DNA of 64,000 nucleotides. Origin: Teratosphaeria epicoccoides. Its lineage: Eukaryota; Ascomycota; Dothideomycetes; Mycosphaerellales; Teratosphaeriaceae. A program made the translations under genes and the position numbers. Positions 17,896 through 27,089 of the stretch are shown in pieces (the stretch's first letter is position 1; every line of letters starts with the position of its first letter). The notes beneath the pieces were generated by a model. It searched no databases, was not told where the DNA came from, and saw only the letters and a list, made by a program, of their open reading frames with translations. The stretch covers positions 62,001 through 126,000 of the forward strand of contig JADDMT010000059.1 in assembly GCA_021401465.1 (NCBI GenBank). Reading direction: 5' to 3'.

Positions 17896-20406
17896 TCACC
17901 CCTCCCCTTCCTCCTCCTGATGCTCCCACACCAAATCCACCTGCTTGACCGGATGCACCAACATGCCCGGCACACACATGCGGCCCTCCCCCGCCTTCTC
18001 CCACACCTCCCCTCCTTCCCCATCAACCCGATACCCGAGCCACCTCCTCCACAAATTCGGCCCAAACCCCGCGTGATAATACCAGCTGGTCCCCAAAAAA
18101 TTATGCTGCCGCTCGTCGCTGAAGACGCTGGTCCGCGCGCCCCCGGCCGCGCCGTTGCGCCCGTTGTTGAAAATCGCCGCCAGGTACGACGTCGGCCACG
18201 CGCGGTCGACGTAGACGGCGTGCGGCGCGAAGACGGCCTTGTACCCGTGGTGCAGCGCGCACGAGCCCGGCCACATCTCCGAGAACATCGTGTGCCGCCG
18301 CGCGCTCGTCTCGCGGTGCATGGTTTCCAGCAGGCGCCGGCTCAGGCGGGAGGCGGTGATGATGGCGGTGCGGCGGGGGGGCATGTTGCGCGCGCCTCCC
18401 CCCGCGCCGCCGCGGCCGGCTGCGGACGGGTCGTCGTCTTCGTGGGGGGAGCGGGGCGGGAGGGGGTCAGTGGTGGTGGTGTTGTAGCCCGTCACGTCTT
18501 CCGCCAGGATCCAGTTGGTGCGGTGCGGGTCGAAGAGCGGGTTGAAGGTGATGAAGTCTGCTTCTTCGCCCACGCCCCATGTGTAGTCGTCGGCGTCGTA
18601 GGCGTGCGGGACGCGGAGGCTCGCGCCGTCCACGCTCTCGGCGAGTTCGTTGCCCGGACCCGACGGCGGCCGGCCGCCCCAGATCGGGGTTTCGGGCCGG
18701 CGGCTCGCTTCGTCCAGGGGGTGCCGGCCCGCGGCGTCGTGGGCGAGGTGGCCGGTGTAGAGGTTCGATTGTGCCGCGGTGCCGTGGTCGGTCTGCACGC
18801 GCACCATGTGGCGGAAGTCGTCCCAGCTGCCGTGCTCGGAGGGGATGTAGAAGCGGGCGTTGCGCTCCCAGAGCCCTTTGCGGGGTTGCTGTTTCGCCCA
18901 CGCCGAGGTCTGGTGCAGGAGGTGGTAGTAGTGGCCGGTGTAGCGGACGTCCATCTCCCAGTGCCAGAAGAAGTCGTACTCCGGGTGCGTGTGCGCAAAG
19001 TACTGCACGGGCATGTACGTGCTCCGGTACGCGCCGTGCACGGGGAGATCGCGGTAGAGCGTCTCGTCCAAGCCAGCGTAGAGGAGGGACATTTGCTTTT
19101 CGGACCAGAGGGTGCCCATGCCGCGGAATTCGGCCGGGAGGGCGTCGTCGAGCACTTTCTGGTAGACGGCTTCGTCGGACCAGATGGGGAGGCTTTCGTC
19201 TTTGACGTGGATGAGGAAGTGGATGGTGTATTCGCCGCCGGATTGGATGGCGAGTTCGTTGACGAGGGCGCGGAGGTAGAAGACGTCTTCGAGGTCGTAG
19301 TCGAAGCCCGTCCAGGTGCGGATGATGACGGCCGTGCGTTTGAGGAGGTCGTGCTTGAGCTTCGACTGTGGCGATGAGCCGGCCTGACGCTTGAGGAGGG
19401 AGCCGCCGGGTGATGTGAAACTGTTTGCTCTCTCCACGTGCTGTGACTCGACGAATCGATGCTTGTTCTTCTCCCAGCACTCCCTTTGCGCCTCGCCCCA
19501 CTGTACCGTTCGCCAGTCGACTTGATTCTCCGTACTCCGATCCCAGACGGCGTCAAAGTCTTCATTCTCGTCGTTCAAGCCCGCACCGCTGCCACCCAGC
19601 TTCCGACTGTACCCGTAGCCGTACGGACCTAGTCTCCCGAACCGCTCAAAGCATACATCGTTCCTCAGGCCCAACAGCTCATGCGACCCGTAAATCGGAT
19701 CTGGGAATCCTGCGGTGACGCCCTTGTATGCCAACAGCTGCGGCGCTTCCAACTTGGTCTCGTTGTTCAGATAGCATTTCACGATCGGAGCGGACGAGTT
19801 CAGCGGCTTTTGTGCCTCGAACGGATCGAACCGCACGCTCTTCTCAACAAATGCGCTGCTCCGCCCTTTCCCATCATCCAAATCATCCTCCACACTCTCG
19901 AACCTCTTCCTCCGCTTCTGAAACCCGCCCTCCTCCGGCTGACTCTCATCCTGCTGCTTCCGCGCCAACGCCGCCTCCTGCAAGATCCTCAACTCCTCCT
20001 CGTCGCTGCCCGCGGGATACTCGGGTTTATTCTCTTCTCTGCTCACCAGCGATCTGATACCGCCATAGTACCGCTTCAAGAAGGGGAACTGCTCCCACGC
20101 TGGTGGTGGCGGAGGCGGTTTCTGCAATCCCGCTTTGATCAATGCATTACTGTTGCTGCTTGATCGGACCAGGTAAAGTATGAGGAGGATGAGGACGGCA
20201 GAGATGCCGAGGGTGAAGTATCGCGTGAAGCGCCGGCGAGGCAGGTGATATGCGAATGAAGGTTTCGAGCGTTGATGGTGGCCGGGCAGCATTGGTGCCG
20301 CCGAGTCAATAAGGTCTGGTCCGTCGGACTCATTGCTGTTCCTGCGCTTTTCCGGATCCATCAGGGCGCCGGAGAACGAGCGATACGTTCGCGATTGGGA
20401 AGACAT
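17896..20406 (-). CDS. DUF3405 family type II membrane protein
   Basis: A single-exon gene of 836 residues. The domain is the fungal family DUF3405, whose function is not established; members look like Golgi or secretory-pathway proteins with glycosyltransferase-like features. A short basic cytosolic tail is followed by one membrane anchor at about residues 64-81 (FTLGISAVLILLILYLVRS). A Pro-rich and charged stem follows, then the lumenal domain. Recognisable blocks are RTWTGFDYDLEDVFYLRALV, HVKDESLPIWSDEAVYQKVL, YAGLDETLYRDLPVHGAYRS, QYFAHTHPEYDFFWHWEMDV and FISEMW-like FSEMWPGSCALHHGYKAVFA. The anchor and Glu/Asp-containing WHWEMDVRYTGHY block fit a lumenal enzyme, but that is inference. 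A low-complexity Asp/Gly/Arg insertion lies near 640-670. It converges with TCF25, with 155 bases between stops. Confidence 0.9.
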   Translation of the reverse strand: MSSQSRTYRSFSGALMDPEKRRNSNESDGPDLIDSAAPMLPGHHQRSKPSFAYHLPRRRFTRYFTLGISAVLILLILYLVRSSSNSNALIKAGLQKPPPPPPAWEQFPFLKRYYGGIRSLVSREENKPEYPAGSDEEELRILQEAALARKQQDESQPEEGGFQKRRKRFESVEDDLDDGKGRSSAFVEKSVRFDPFEAQKPLNSSAPIVKCYLNNETKLEAPQLLAYKGVTAGFPDPIYGSHELLGLRNDVCFERFGRLGPYGYGYSRKLGGSGAGLNDENEDFDAVWDRSTENQVDWRTVQWGEAQRECWEKNKHRFVESQHVERANSFTSPGGSLLKRQAGSSPQSKLKHDLLKRTAVIIRTWTGFDYDLEDVFYLRALVNELAIQSGGEYTIHFLIHVKDESLPIWSDEAVYQKVLDDALPAEFRGMGTLWSEKQMSLLYAGLDETLYRDLPVHGAYRSTYMPVQYFAHTHPEYDFFWHWEMDVRYTGHYYHLLHQTSAWAKQQPRKGLWERNARFYIPSEHGSWDDFRHMVRVQTDHGTAAQSNLYTGHLAHDAAGRHPLDEASRRPETPIWGGRPPSGPGNELAESVDGASLRVPHAYDADDYTWGVGEEADFITFNPLFDPHRTNWILAEDVTGYNTTTTDPLPPRSPHEDDDPSAAGRGGAGGGARNMPPRRTAIITASRLSRRLLETMHRETSARRHTMFSEMWPGSCALHHGYKAVFAPHAVYVDRAWPTSYLAAIFNNGRNGAAGGARTSVFSDERQHNFLGTSWYYHAGFGPNLWRRWLGYRVDGEGGEVWEKAGEGRMCVPGMLVHPVKQVDLVWEHQEEEGEG

Positions 20407-20981
20407 TTGGTATGTGTAGATGCGCCGGAGCGCGGGCCAACCGTCTATCGCATCCGCGGTGATTGTGTGTTCATGTAGACCGTCTGCTTCAAGAAGTCGT
20501 CTGCTTCGTGGCGTCTATACTCGCTCTGTCGGCGGTGAGGAGATGGTGTGAAGCGCAGCGACGGGATCCGGAACATACAACCCCCCCCCCCCCGCTGTTA
20601 TGTACACTATACAGATGACCGAGTTGATTGTGCTTTTGAAATCCAACTCACGTCTGGCATCAAAAGTAAACAGAGGCCCGGGCGTCACTAATCAGACGGA
20701 GCAGGCAAAACTGTTGATCCGGCGCATTTTCACATGCCGAAGGAGAGGAACTGCTTTGATGAACATCAAGACGAAATATTGCTCCCCGGAGGTACAGCTT
20801 CCTGTCTGCCTCCTACACGCAACCTTGGCAGTCCCGAGACCACGCCTTTGAGGTTTCTGGCATGGAGCTGATTGTCAGACCGCCGGAGCTGCACTCGCCA
20901 ACCGATCATTCACCTTCGCCGCCCGGAAGTCATGGTGACGTTGTTCGTAATATTTGCTCACACCTCGAAAGCTCAGGCACA
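20407..20981. other. Intergenic with poly-C tract
   Basis: No supported gene. A run of 14 C lies at 20581-20594. The sequence holds the DUF3405 promoter on its left and the 3' side of the amidohydrolase on its right. Confidence 0.55.
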
Positions 20982-21956
20982 CTACACTACATTCCACCTC
21001 GCTTCCACTTCCTTGGCCAGTCCTGCTCTCTCTACGACCTCCTTCGCCCTTCTCGCCGCCTCCCTCCATATGGCCTCCTCGTCCATTGTCAGCAACGTCC
21101 CCTTCTCTACCGCTACTCTACCATCCACAACAACCATCTCGACATCCCGTCCCGTCGCCGCATAGACCACGGCACTCACAGCACTGAACCACGGCTGCAA
21201 CTCCACCTTTGCCGTATTGATGACCGCAAAATCCGCTTTCTTGCCCACCTCCAGACTCCCAATCTCAGATCCCAGACCGAGAGCCTGAGCGCCGTTGATC
21301 GTAGCCATCTCCAATACCGTCTCCGCAGGCACAGCCGTGGGATCCATCATCGAGACTTGATGCAGGATCCCTGCTAATCGCATTTCTTGCAGCATGTCGC
21401 AGGTATTGTTGCACGGCGCTCCATCAGTGCCCAAGGAGACGTTGACGCCTGCTTGGAGCAGCTGAGGCACTTGGCAGATCCCAGAAGCGAGTTTGGTGTT
21501 CGAGGACGGGCAGTGGACTACGTGCGTGCCTGTCTCTGCGAGCTTGGCGATGTCGCTGTCGTCTAGATGGACCATATGTACGAGCACTGTCTGCGGGCCG
21601 AGGAGCTCGACTGAGGAGCAATAGGACCTTGGAGTGTGGTTCTGAGAGGCAAAGAAGGTACCGTCAGCTGGTGCTTCGGCGCAGTGCATCCTAATCGGAA
21701 TGTTCTTCTCCCGAGAAATGGCGGTCATCTCCTTGTACAGCGCTTCTGAGACCCTACACTACACGGTCAACGACGAGCCCTTGAGGATGATGGTGCGGTT
21801 GGTGAGGTCTGTGGTAGGTTCATCAGGGTGTTGACAGAGGAGATCGGTGGTTTTGCCCATGGCGGGAATTTTGTTGGAGTGGATGAGGAGGGCGCCATCG
21901 GTGATGACGTCGCGGGTAGTGTTGACGGTGATGATAGTGGCGTGGGTGTAGAGCAT
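20982..21956 (-). pseudogene. Amidohydrolase (ATZ/TRZ-like deaminase) lacking its metal-binding middle
   Basis: Two blocks of a cyclic-amidohydrolase of the ATZ/TRZ/cytosine-deaminase type are present. The N-terminal block (21956 down to about 21765) reads MLYTHATIITVNTTRDVITD and TDLTNRTIILKG and then meets a stop. The C-terminal block (from about 21745) is fully open: IPIRMHCAEAPADG, TVLVHMVHLDDSDIAKLAE, NVSLGTDGAPCNNTCDMLQE, LGLGSEIGSLEVGKKADFAV and TGRDVEMVVVDGRVAVEKGT. In intact relatives about 130-150 residues lie between these blocks, including the PGLxNxHxH motif that supplies two metal-binding histidines. Here they are absent and no intron could supply them, since under 30 bases separate the blocks. 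The later His and Asp ligands remain. The product cannot be a normal deaminase, so this is read as an internal deletion. A shortened protein starting at MTAISREKNIPIR is formally possible. Confidence 0.8.
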
Positions 21957-22412
21957 TGTTGTGGTTCAAATGGATCGATGGGAGGTTTGGGTGGCAGTCT
22001 GCGTTTGTGGTGGGTTGCCTGCTGGGTGGTTGTATAAATCGATCAGCCAGCAGCGTTGTCTCCAACCTCGACTGTGCGGCCAGCTCCGGCGTAGGCCTGC
22101 AGATGGAAATAGACGAGCCGGAGAAGTCATGGGGCTAGCTCAGGCGTAGCGAGCACAAATCCAAGGCTTAAAAATTAACGAGCACAAATCCATCCGGCTT
22201 CGTCCAAGCATGCAAGTGGAGTGTTAACAGACAAAAGGACGATTATGGTCGTCAAAGTGGGCTCTTATTAGCAGCTCGAAGAAAGGCGCGGGTACGTACG
22301 TAGCTGACATCAGCGGGGGGCTTAAGAGTTGGAAGTGTGAATTTCTGCCTCCAGATACGCCGAAATAGGAAGGAAAAAAGGCAAAAGAACAACAACCCAT
22401 GGGTTCTCGATT
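21957..22412. other. Intergenic upstream of the amidohydrolase relic
   Basis: No gene supported. A short near-duplicate phrase, GAGCACAAATCCA, occurs twice around 22150-22190, too small to classify. Confidence 0.4.
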
Positions 22413-22575
22413 TGAGGAGAGTGGGATTCGAACCCACGCCCTTTCTGCGCTTGGAGTCAGTCGTGAACGAAAGATGGATGAGGAGGTTGTGTGAATGACG
22501 TACCGGACTGCCGTGTGACCGATATCAGAAGTATCGTCCTTAAGACAGCGCCTTAGACCGCTCGGCCATCTCCCC
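22413..22575 (-). tRNA. tRNA-Leu with intron, anticodon probably AAG
   Basis: On the minus strand the 5' half begins GGGGAGATGGCCGAGCGG and continues TCTAAGGC, with an A box and the D-arm of a leucine tRNA. An anticodon stem-loop CTGTC-TTAAGG gives anticodon AAG if the stem is placed as in other Leu-AAG tRNAs. The T arm GTGGG-TTCGAAT-CCCAC (B box) and the acceptor strand TCTCCTC with discriminator A pair with the 5' GGGGAGA (one G-T). The total of 163 bases implies an intron of roughly 80 bases after position 37. The intron contains a good hairpin (CGATA/TATCG). I could not place the 3' anticodon strand without compromise: GGCAG leaves a variable arm that is too long, and GACTG gives one T-T mismatch. 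The gene call is firm, the exact intron is not. Confidence 0.75.
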
Positions 22576-23052
22576 ATTCTGATTGGCTGATCTCTGGGGC
22601 TCAAATTGATTATATTCTACATCTTCAACGTCACGTACGCCGAGGGGGTTGCAGCTTGGAAGCTTTTCTGGGTGGAGTGCCGGGGATTTGCTGCTGCGAA
22701 TTATGCAGAGCGATAAGCAAATATTCCAAAGGCTTTAGTTGGACAATCTAAACAGTGACGGGTGTGTGAAGTTGCGGGAACTGCCGCGTCACCGACATGT
22801 GGCTTGGCTCGAGCGCTCCAGAGTCCAGCCCTCCCCAGCCATCCGCTATCATTACGAGTCAATAATCTTACATCGTAAATGCACGGCCTGGCTCGTTGCC
22901 AGCCTCAGGACTGCACAGTGATGGGTGCTTGAGAGTGAAGTCGACTTTCGACTACCCCAACCATTATTCCAATACCCCTCGCTGCAACGTGCTCTACCTT
23001 TCACCCCCCTCGTCGTCGTTCACTTCATTCAGTCAGAAGCTCAGTACTCCCA
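22576..23052. promoter_or_regulatory. Intergenic, presumed promoter of the Cys-rich surface protein
   Basis: No coding frame is supported. Pyrimidine-rich sequence (CACCCCCCTCGTCGTCGTTC) just before 23053 is typical of a fungal transcription start region. Confidence 0.35.
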
Positions 23053-24357
23053 ATGATAAGCTCCCAGGGACTCTTCACTCTTCCGGCGACAATATTGACG
23101 TTATTCGCAACTCTCACAGTGCATGCGCATGACTCAACATGGCCATACAGAATCTCGCGAGATCACATCAAACGAGAAGTTGACATCCAGCAACGACTGC
23201 AATGGCAGGCACCCTCGCTCGTCAAGAAGATGAGGAGCGATGATGCGGGAGAGAAGTTCTACCTCCAATACTTCGGATTCGAGGATATAGAGGAAGGATC
23301 AGCGGAGGCTGTCAATATCACAAACTATTTGGCCGCGCCTATAGCACTCCATACCAACCACGATCGACCGTACCTCCACCTCTTCCGTCGCAATATCTTC
23401 AGTCGCGATTTCAAATGCCCCGGGGACACCACCTCCTGCTCTTCTATTGGGTCAGACCTCTGTTGCCCAACAGGCGACACATGCGTATCAGTGTCTGGCG
23501 GCGTCGGCTGCTGCCCCTGCGGTCAAACATGCACTGAGGTAGTCCAATCCTGTGATACAGCGGCGGGATATACCAGCTGTCCAGACAGCCCGAACGGAGG
23601 CTGTTGTATACCAGGCGCGAGTTGCCAAGGGACAGGCTGTGTGTTCTACGGCACCGCCATAGTCATTGCAACGGGAGGCACGGTCACTGTAAGGACTTCC
23701 GCACCAAGCACTGCTAGCAGCGCGGACGGGACAAGCATCAGTGTAATCACGTCCATAGTGACGACCACCGTAAGCGGAAGCGTCACTACCACGACCATAA
23801 CAGTGTATCCCGCAACAAGCGAAACGTCCTCCACACCAATTTCGACGGCTACAACAACTTTGAGTGACAGCACCGCCACGGCTAGCGCAGCTGTCCGACC
23901 GACAAGCGTATCGTCTGACACGTCTGTATCCGCAGCCACAGTGACTTCTGTCGCATCGGGCACGAACCCCGACGTCTGTCCGACTGGATACTACATGTGC
24001 TCGGCTTACTACCTTGGAGGCTGTTGCCAGGTCGGAAGGGACTGCAACACGACCTCTTGCCCTTCCACCCCCAGCACAACAGTCGTAAGCTCTGGAGCGA
24101 CCGTCGTAGTCCCAGCATCAACTTCCGCAAGCCAGACGCAAGGCTCGTGTGCTGGAGGATGGTATTCCTGCGCAGCCAGCGCATCAGGCGGGTGTTGTCC
24201 TTCCGGCTATCTATGTGGAACGGCAAGCTGTTCAGCGACGATAAGTGGAGAACAGAACACTGGAAAGGAAGCTCCGAGTGGCGCGAGTGTCTTGAAATGG
24301 GCATGGAGTTTCTCGATTATTGCTCTGGGTACTGGGATTGGGATGGTCTACCTTTGA
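23053..24357 (+). CDS. Cys-rich, Ser/Thr-rich secreted protein, probably GPI-anchored
   Basis: A single-exon gene of 434 residues that I cannot assign to a named protein. The N-terminus MISSQGLFTLPATILTLFAT is a signal peptide with likely cleavage after VHAHD or close by. A linker of about 90 residues precedes the first Cys-rich block (about 120-200). That block has repeated Cys-Cys pairs in the patterns LCCPTGDTCVSVSGGVGCCP and NGGCCIPGASCQGTGC, similar in layout to fungal chitin-binding-like or granulin-like modules. A long Ser/Thr/Val stretch (about 210-305) is likely heavily O-glycosylated. Two more Cys blocks follow, YYLGGCCQVGRDCNTTSCPS and SASGGCCPSGYLCGTASC. The C-terminus ends in a hydrophobic segment (SFSIIALGTGIGMVYL) after a Gly/Ser/Ala region, as in GPI signals. 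It is probably a cell-wall or surface protein. Confidence 0.8.
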   Translation: MISSQGLFTLPATILTLFATLTVHAHDSTWPYRISRDHIKREVDIQQRLQWQAPSLVKKMRSDDAGEKFYLQYFGFEDIEEGSAEAVNITNYLAAPIALHTNHDRPYLHLFRRNIFSRDFKCPGDTTSCSSIGSDLCCPTGDTCVSVSGGVGCCPCGQTCTEVVQSCDTAAGYTSCPDSPNGGCCIPGASCQGTGCVFYGTAIVIATGGTVTVRTSAPSTASSADGTSISVITSIVTTTVSGSVTTTTITVYPATSETSSTPISTATTTLSDSTATASAAVRPTSVSSDTSVSAATVTSVASGTNPDVCPTGYYMCSAYYLGGCCQVGRDCNTTSCPSTPSTTVVSSGATVVVPASTSASQTQGSCAGGWYSCAASASGGCCPSGYLCGTASCSATISGEQNTGKEAPSGASVLKWAWSFSIIALGTGIGMVYL

Positions 24358-25452
24358 GTTGCGACGCATGGAGACCATCTCAAGAGCTCTGCAATCTACA
24401 GCATGTGCGCAGCCAACCATTAATTATTGCATTCGAGCGTGCGACATGCACTAGCCCTCAGCGCATCTACCTTCCTTGACGCATGTGTGCTATACGGATC
24501 AGGAGATCCCAGCGTGGGTCTGCTCAGTCTCATTTGATACAGAATCGTTGCTTGCCGCGCACCTGCCTCTGCATTCGGCCACTTCTCTCTTGCCAACGCG
24601 TCCCGAACTGCTAGGCTTGACGTTGGTGGCGTGGGTGACAAAGGCGTTCGATGCCCATAACTGCGAGAGTCGTCATGATCATGAGGAGGCTCCCATGGTA
24701 GCTGGACCCAGCTTATGACAAGAACGCATTAGACATGGACATATGTCCGCTGACCAGAACGCTGTATTCAAGATTCTTCCCGCTACTAAAATTTTCTGGA
24801 GGGTGCAGCCGCTGGCAATCTTGGGTGAAAGGGAGTCTGGGAATTGGCTGAGCTATCGGGGAGACTGGCCCATGTCAAGTGCTCACCGGACGACGGTCAA
24901 GCAGCGCAGGGCAGCTGCTGGGCTTGTGGTCTGCCAAACCGCCAGGTGCAGTCGGTGGCCACGATTGTGGAAATCGGCAAGTTTCTTCACATCAAAAGTC
25001 ATCTAAGAGGGTCGTGTTCACACGATCACGACGTCTCAGTATCTAAGCAAGCTTGCTTACCCGCGCCAGTGCACTCTAGCGCTTTCGACTCCCTTGAACT
25101 CCGACATCCACCCTCTTTCTTCCCGCAAACCAGCAAAGCTCGTGCACAGCGCGCGAGATCGAGAATTGTTACGCAACACGACCCGAACACCGCTTGATCA
25201 AGGGACTCGATCCGAATAGCTTAAGAAATCCTTGCCCATCACCAGAACTTGTCGGCTCCCTCGACATTGCAACTAGCCCGATACTGCCATCGCTCAGGCA
25301 CTGCGACTATCGCGACGTTGAGTTGCAGCCGACCCGACACTGTAAGCCCCACGACACCGCCCGCACTCCAAGGACATTCTCGCGCACTTACTGCGCCGTG
25401 TCCTCTGCCAGAAAAACACCCCTCGCTTCTAAGCTGTCAAGCTGAAGCGGCC
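24358..25452. other. Accessory stretch with possible gene debris
   Basis: No intact gene. A peptide-like piece GSCWACGLPNRQVQSVATIV (near 24918-24977, plus strand) with a Cys-x2-Cys pair sits in a short open frame and changes frame on both sides. It may be the remains of a gene, but I cannot name it. Confidence 0.3.
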
Positions 25453-26148
25453 ATGCCAGACATCTCGACCATGACCAACGGTGACAGTGTTGTGTCCGGC
25501 GTGATCTTTGAGGGCTACGTGTATCGATGTGTGGCAGGGCACCTGCGACATTGGCTGACCTTTCACCTGACACTTCACAGGTCGATCACTCGGTCCTACC
25601 CAACCCGTGCTCCCATTTCGGTGAATCAAGATGATGGTGACGAGGGCTACTACCCGGACGAGGCTAGCACCAAGACCGTTGGATGGGGCGTGCACCTTGA
25701 CGAGTATGTGTGCGATACCGTCCATCGGAAGTGGCGGCTTTCGTCGCTGGTCATGTACGTCCCCCGCAGTCCATCGTGGTTGATGTCTCGTCTCCGAGCA
25801 TGCGGTCAGAGATTTATCAGCCATGCCGCGCTTATTGCCAAGGCAAGAACCTGGAGTTGCAAGGTCATCTACTTCAATTGTGCGATGACCTCGCAGCATC
25901 GGGCGTGCATGCAGTCAACGACTGGAGAGTCATACCGCAACAGCCACCACGTAGACAAGGAGACCCCCTACTTGATCATGTCGCCCGTCAGCATCTCAGA
26001 GCGCCACGAGCCGTGCACTGGCTGCAACTCCATCACCCTGCTAGGTGCAGAGAAGGCCCTGTACAAGGCTGGGGGCAGGTATCCCGCGTACAACATAGTG
26101 CGTGAGGGGCTCGAGCATCAGTACGAAAGACCATGGCCACTATCATAA
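25453..26148 (+). CDS. Unrecognised open frame, possibly a broken gene
   Basis: The frame is open for 231 codons from ATG 25453, the longest in this belt. The last third reads like real protein (YLIMSPVSISERHEPCTGCN and KALYKAGGRYPAYNIVREGL), including a Cys-x2-Cys pair. The middle is less convincing, and another frame (25710-26105) competes with SIVVDVSSPSMRSEIYQP. Directly downstream, VYFDDDGFLKAGLSVPGHHQ appears in a third frame (26210-26330). This suggests either missed introns or a frameshifted gene continuing to about 26330. I do not recognise any domain. Confidence 0.3.
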   Translation: MPDISTMTNGDSVVSGVIFEGYVYRCVAGHLRHWLTFHLTLHRSITRSYPTRAPISVNQDDGDEGYYPDEASTKTVGWGVHLDEYVCDTVHRKWRLSSLVMYVPRSPSWLMSRLRACGQRFISHAALIAKARTWSCKVIYFNCAMTSQHRACMQSTTGESYRNSHHVDKETPYLIMSPVSISERHEPCTGCNSITLLGAEKALYKAGGRYPAYNIVREGLEHQYERPWPLS

Positions 26149-26330
26149 GTCACTGTCGCCACATATGGGCTACGGGAGTTGTGAAGAAAGTGAGGAAGTA
26201 CAAGGGTTGCGAATGGGTGTATTTTGATGATGATGGCTTCTTGAAGGCAGGTCTTAGCGTTCCCGGTCATCATCAGGTGGAGGACTACGACCCGACTCAC
26301 CCTGCCAAAGTCAATAAACCTCACGACTGA

Positions 26331-27089
26331 GCTTCCTTTGCGCACAGGTATCACAACCAAGATGGCTGCCTCCTTCATCCGCGCCGCCTCCGGCCTACCG
26401 ACCACGAACACTGCTTCGGCCACGAGCTATCGTCGCTACTGCTGTGGCTAGTGTCTTCAAGAAGAGACAGGCGTCCGCCATGGCAGACGGGACTACTGCT
26501 GCTGCTGCTCCTGGCGATTCAGCGGTGGTTAAGAAGGTTCGGTCCACCTAGTCTGCGGACGTGGAGTGTCGTCAGAACGACAAAGACACTTTCAGTGTTC
26601 AAGCACATGAGGGCGTTCAGTTGGGCTACCGGACTGACGGCTTGCAAAGGTATGCGCACAGGGTAATGAGGCCTTGATTAAGGCATGTCATAGCGCTTCA
26701 GGTTGCCGACAGGTCATGGCATTGGCTATGATCAGACTGCGACAGTGGCATTTTGCATGCGCTACGAATTGATCCTAAAACATGTGCTTGTCAAATTTCG
26801 TCTGGCTGAGCAATATCTCATCTCCCATTCCGGCCCATCCTTCCCGAGAATTCCCGACCTGCTGCAATCCTCCACTCCTCCTGCCGCAATTTGTACCGAG
26901 AGATTCGAATCTTTCGCCGATCGTGCGGATGTTCTCCACACCGCCATCGCTCACTCCTGCTCGAAACAATTCCGACGCTCTTGGCCTCCCACTCGTCCAT
27001 CTGAGGGATATCTCCGGCCTCAAAGCCATTGCTACGGCCGCGAGGTACTACTCCCACATTCCACAACATAACGTCCAACATTTTTTTCT
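26331..27089. other. Gene debris, no intact gene
   Basis: Around 26455-26665 the plus strand reads KKRQASAMADGTTAAAAPGD and, after an in-frame TAG, SADVECRQNDKDTFSVQAHE and GVQLGYRTDGLQRY. This could be a decayed coding exon. The rest shows no supported feature. Confidence 0.3.

Noticed and set aside
17920..19377. 485-codon plus-strand frame opposite the DUF3405 gene
   Set aside because: Val/Arg/Ala-rich antisense shadow; the minus-strand frame carries the recognisable domain.
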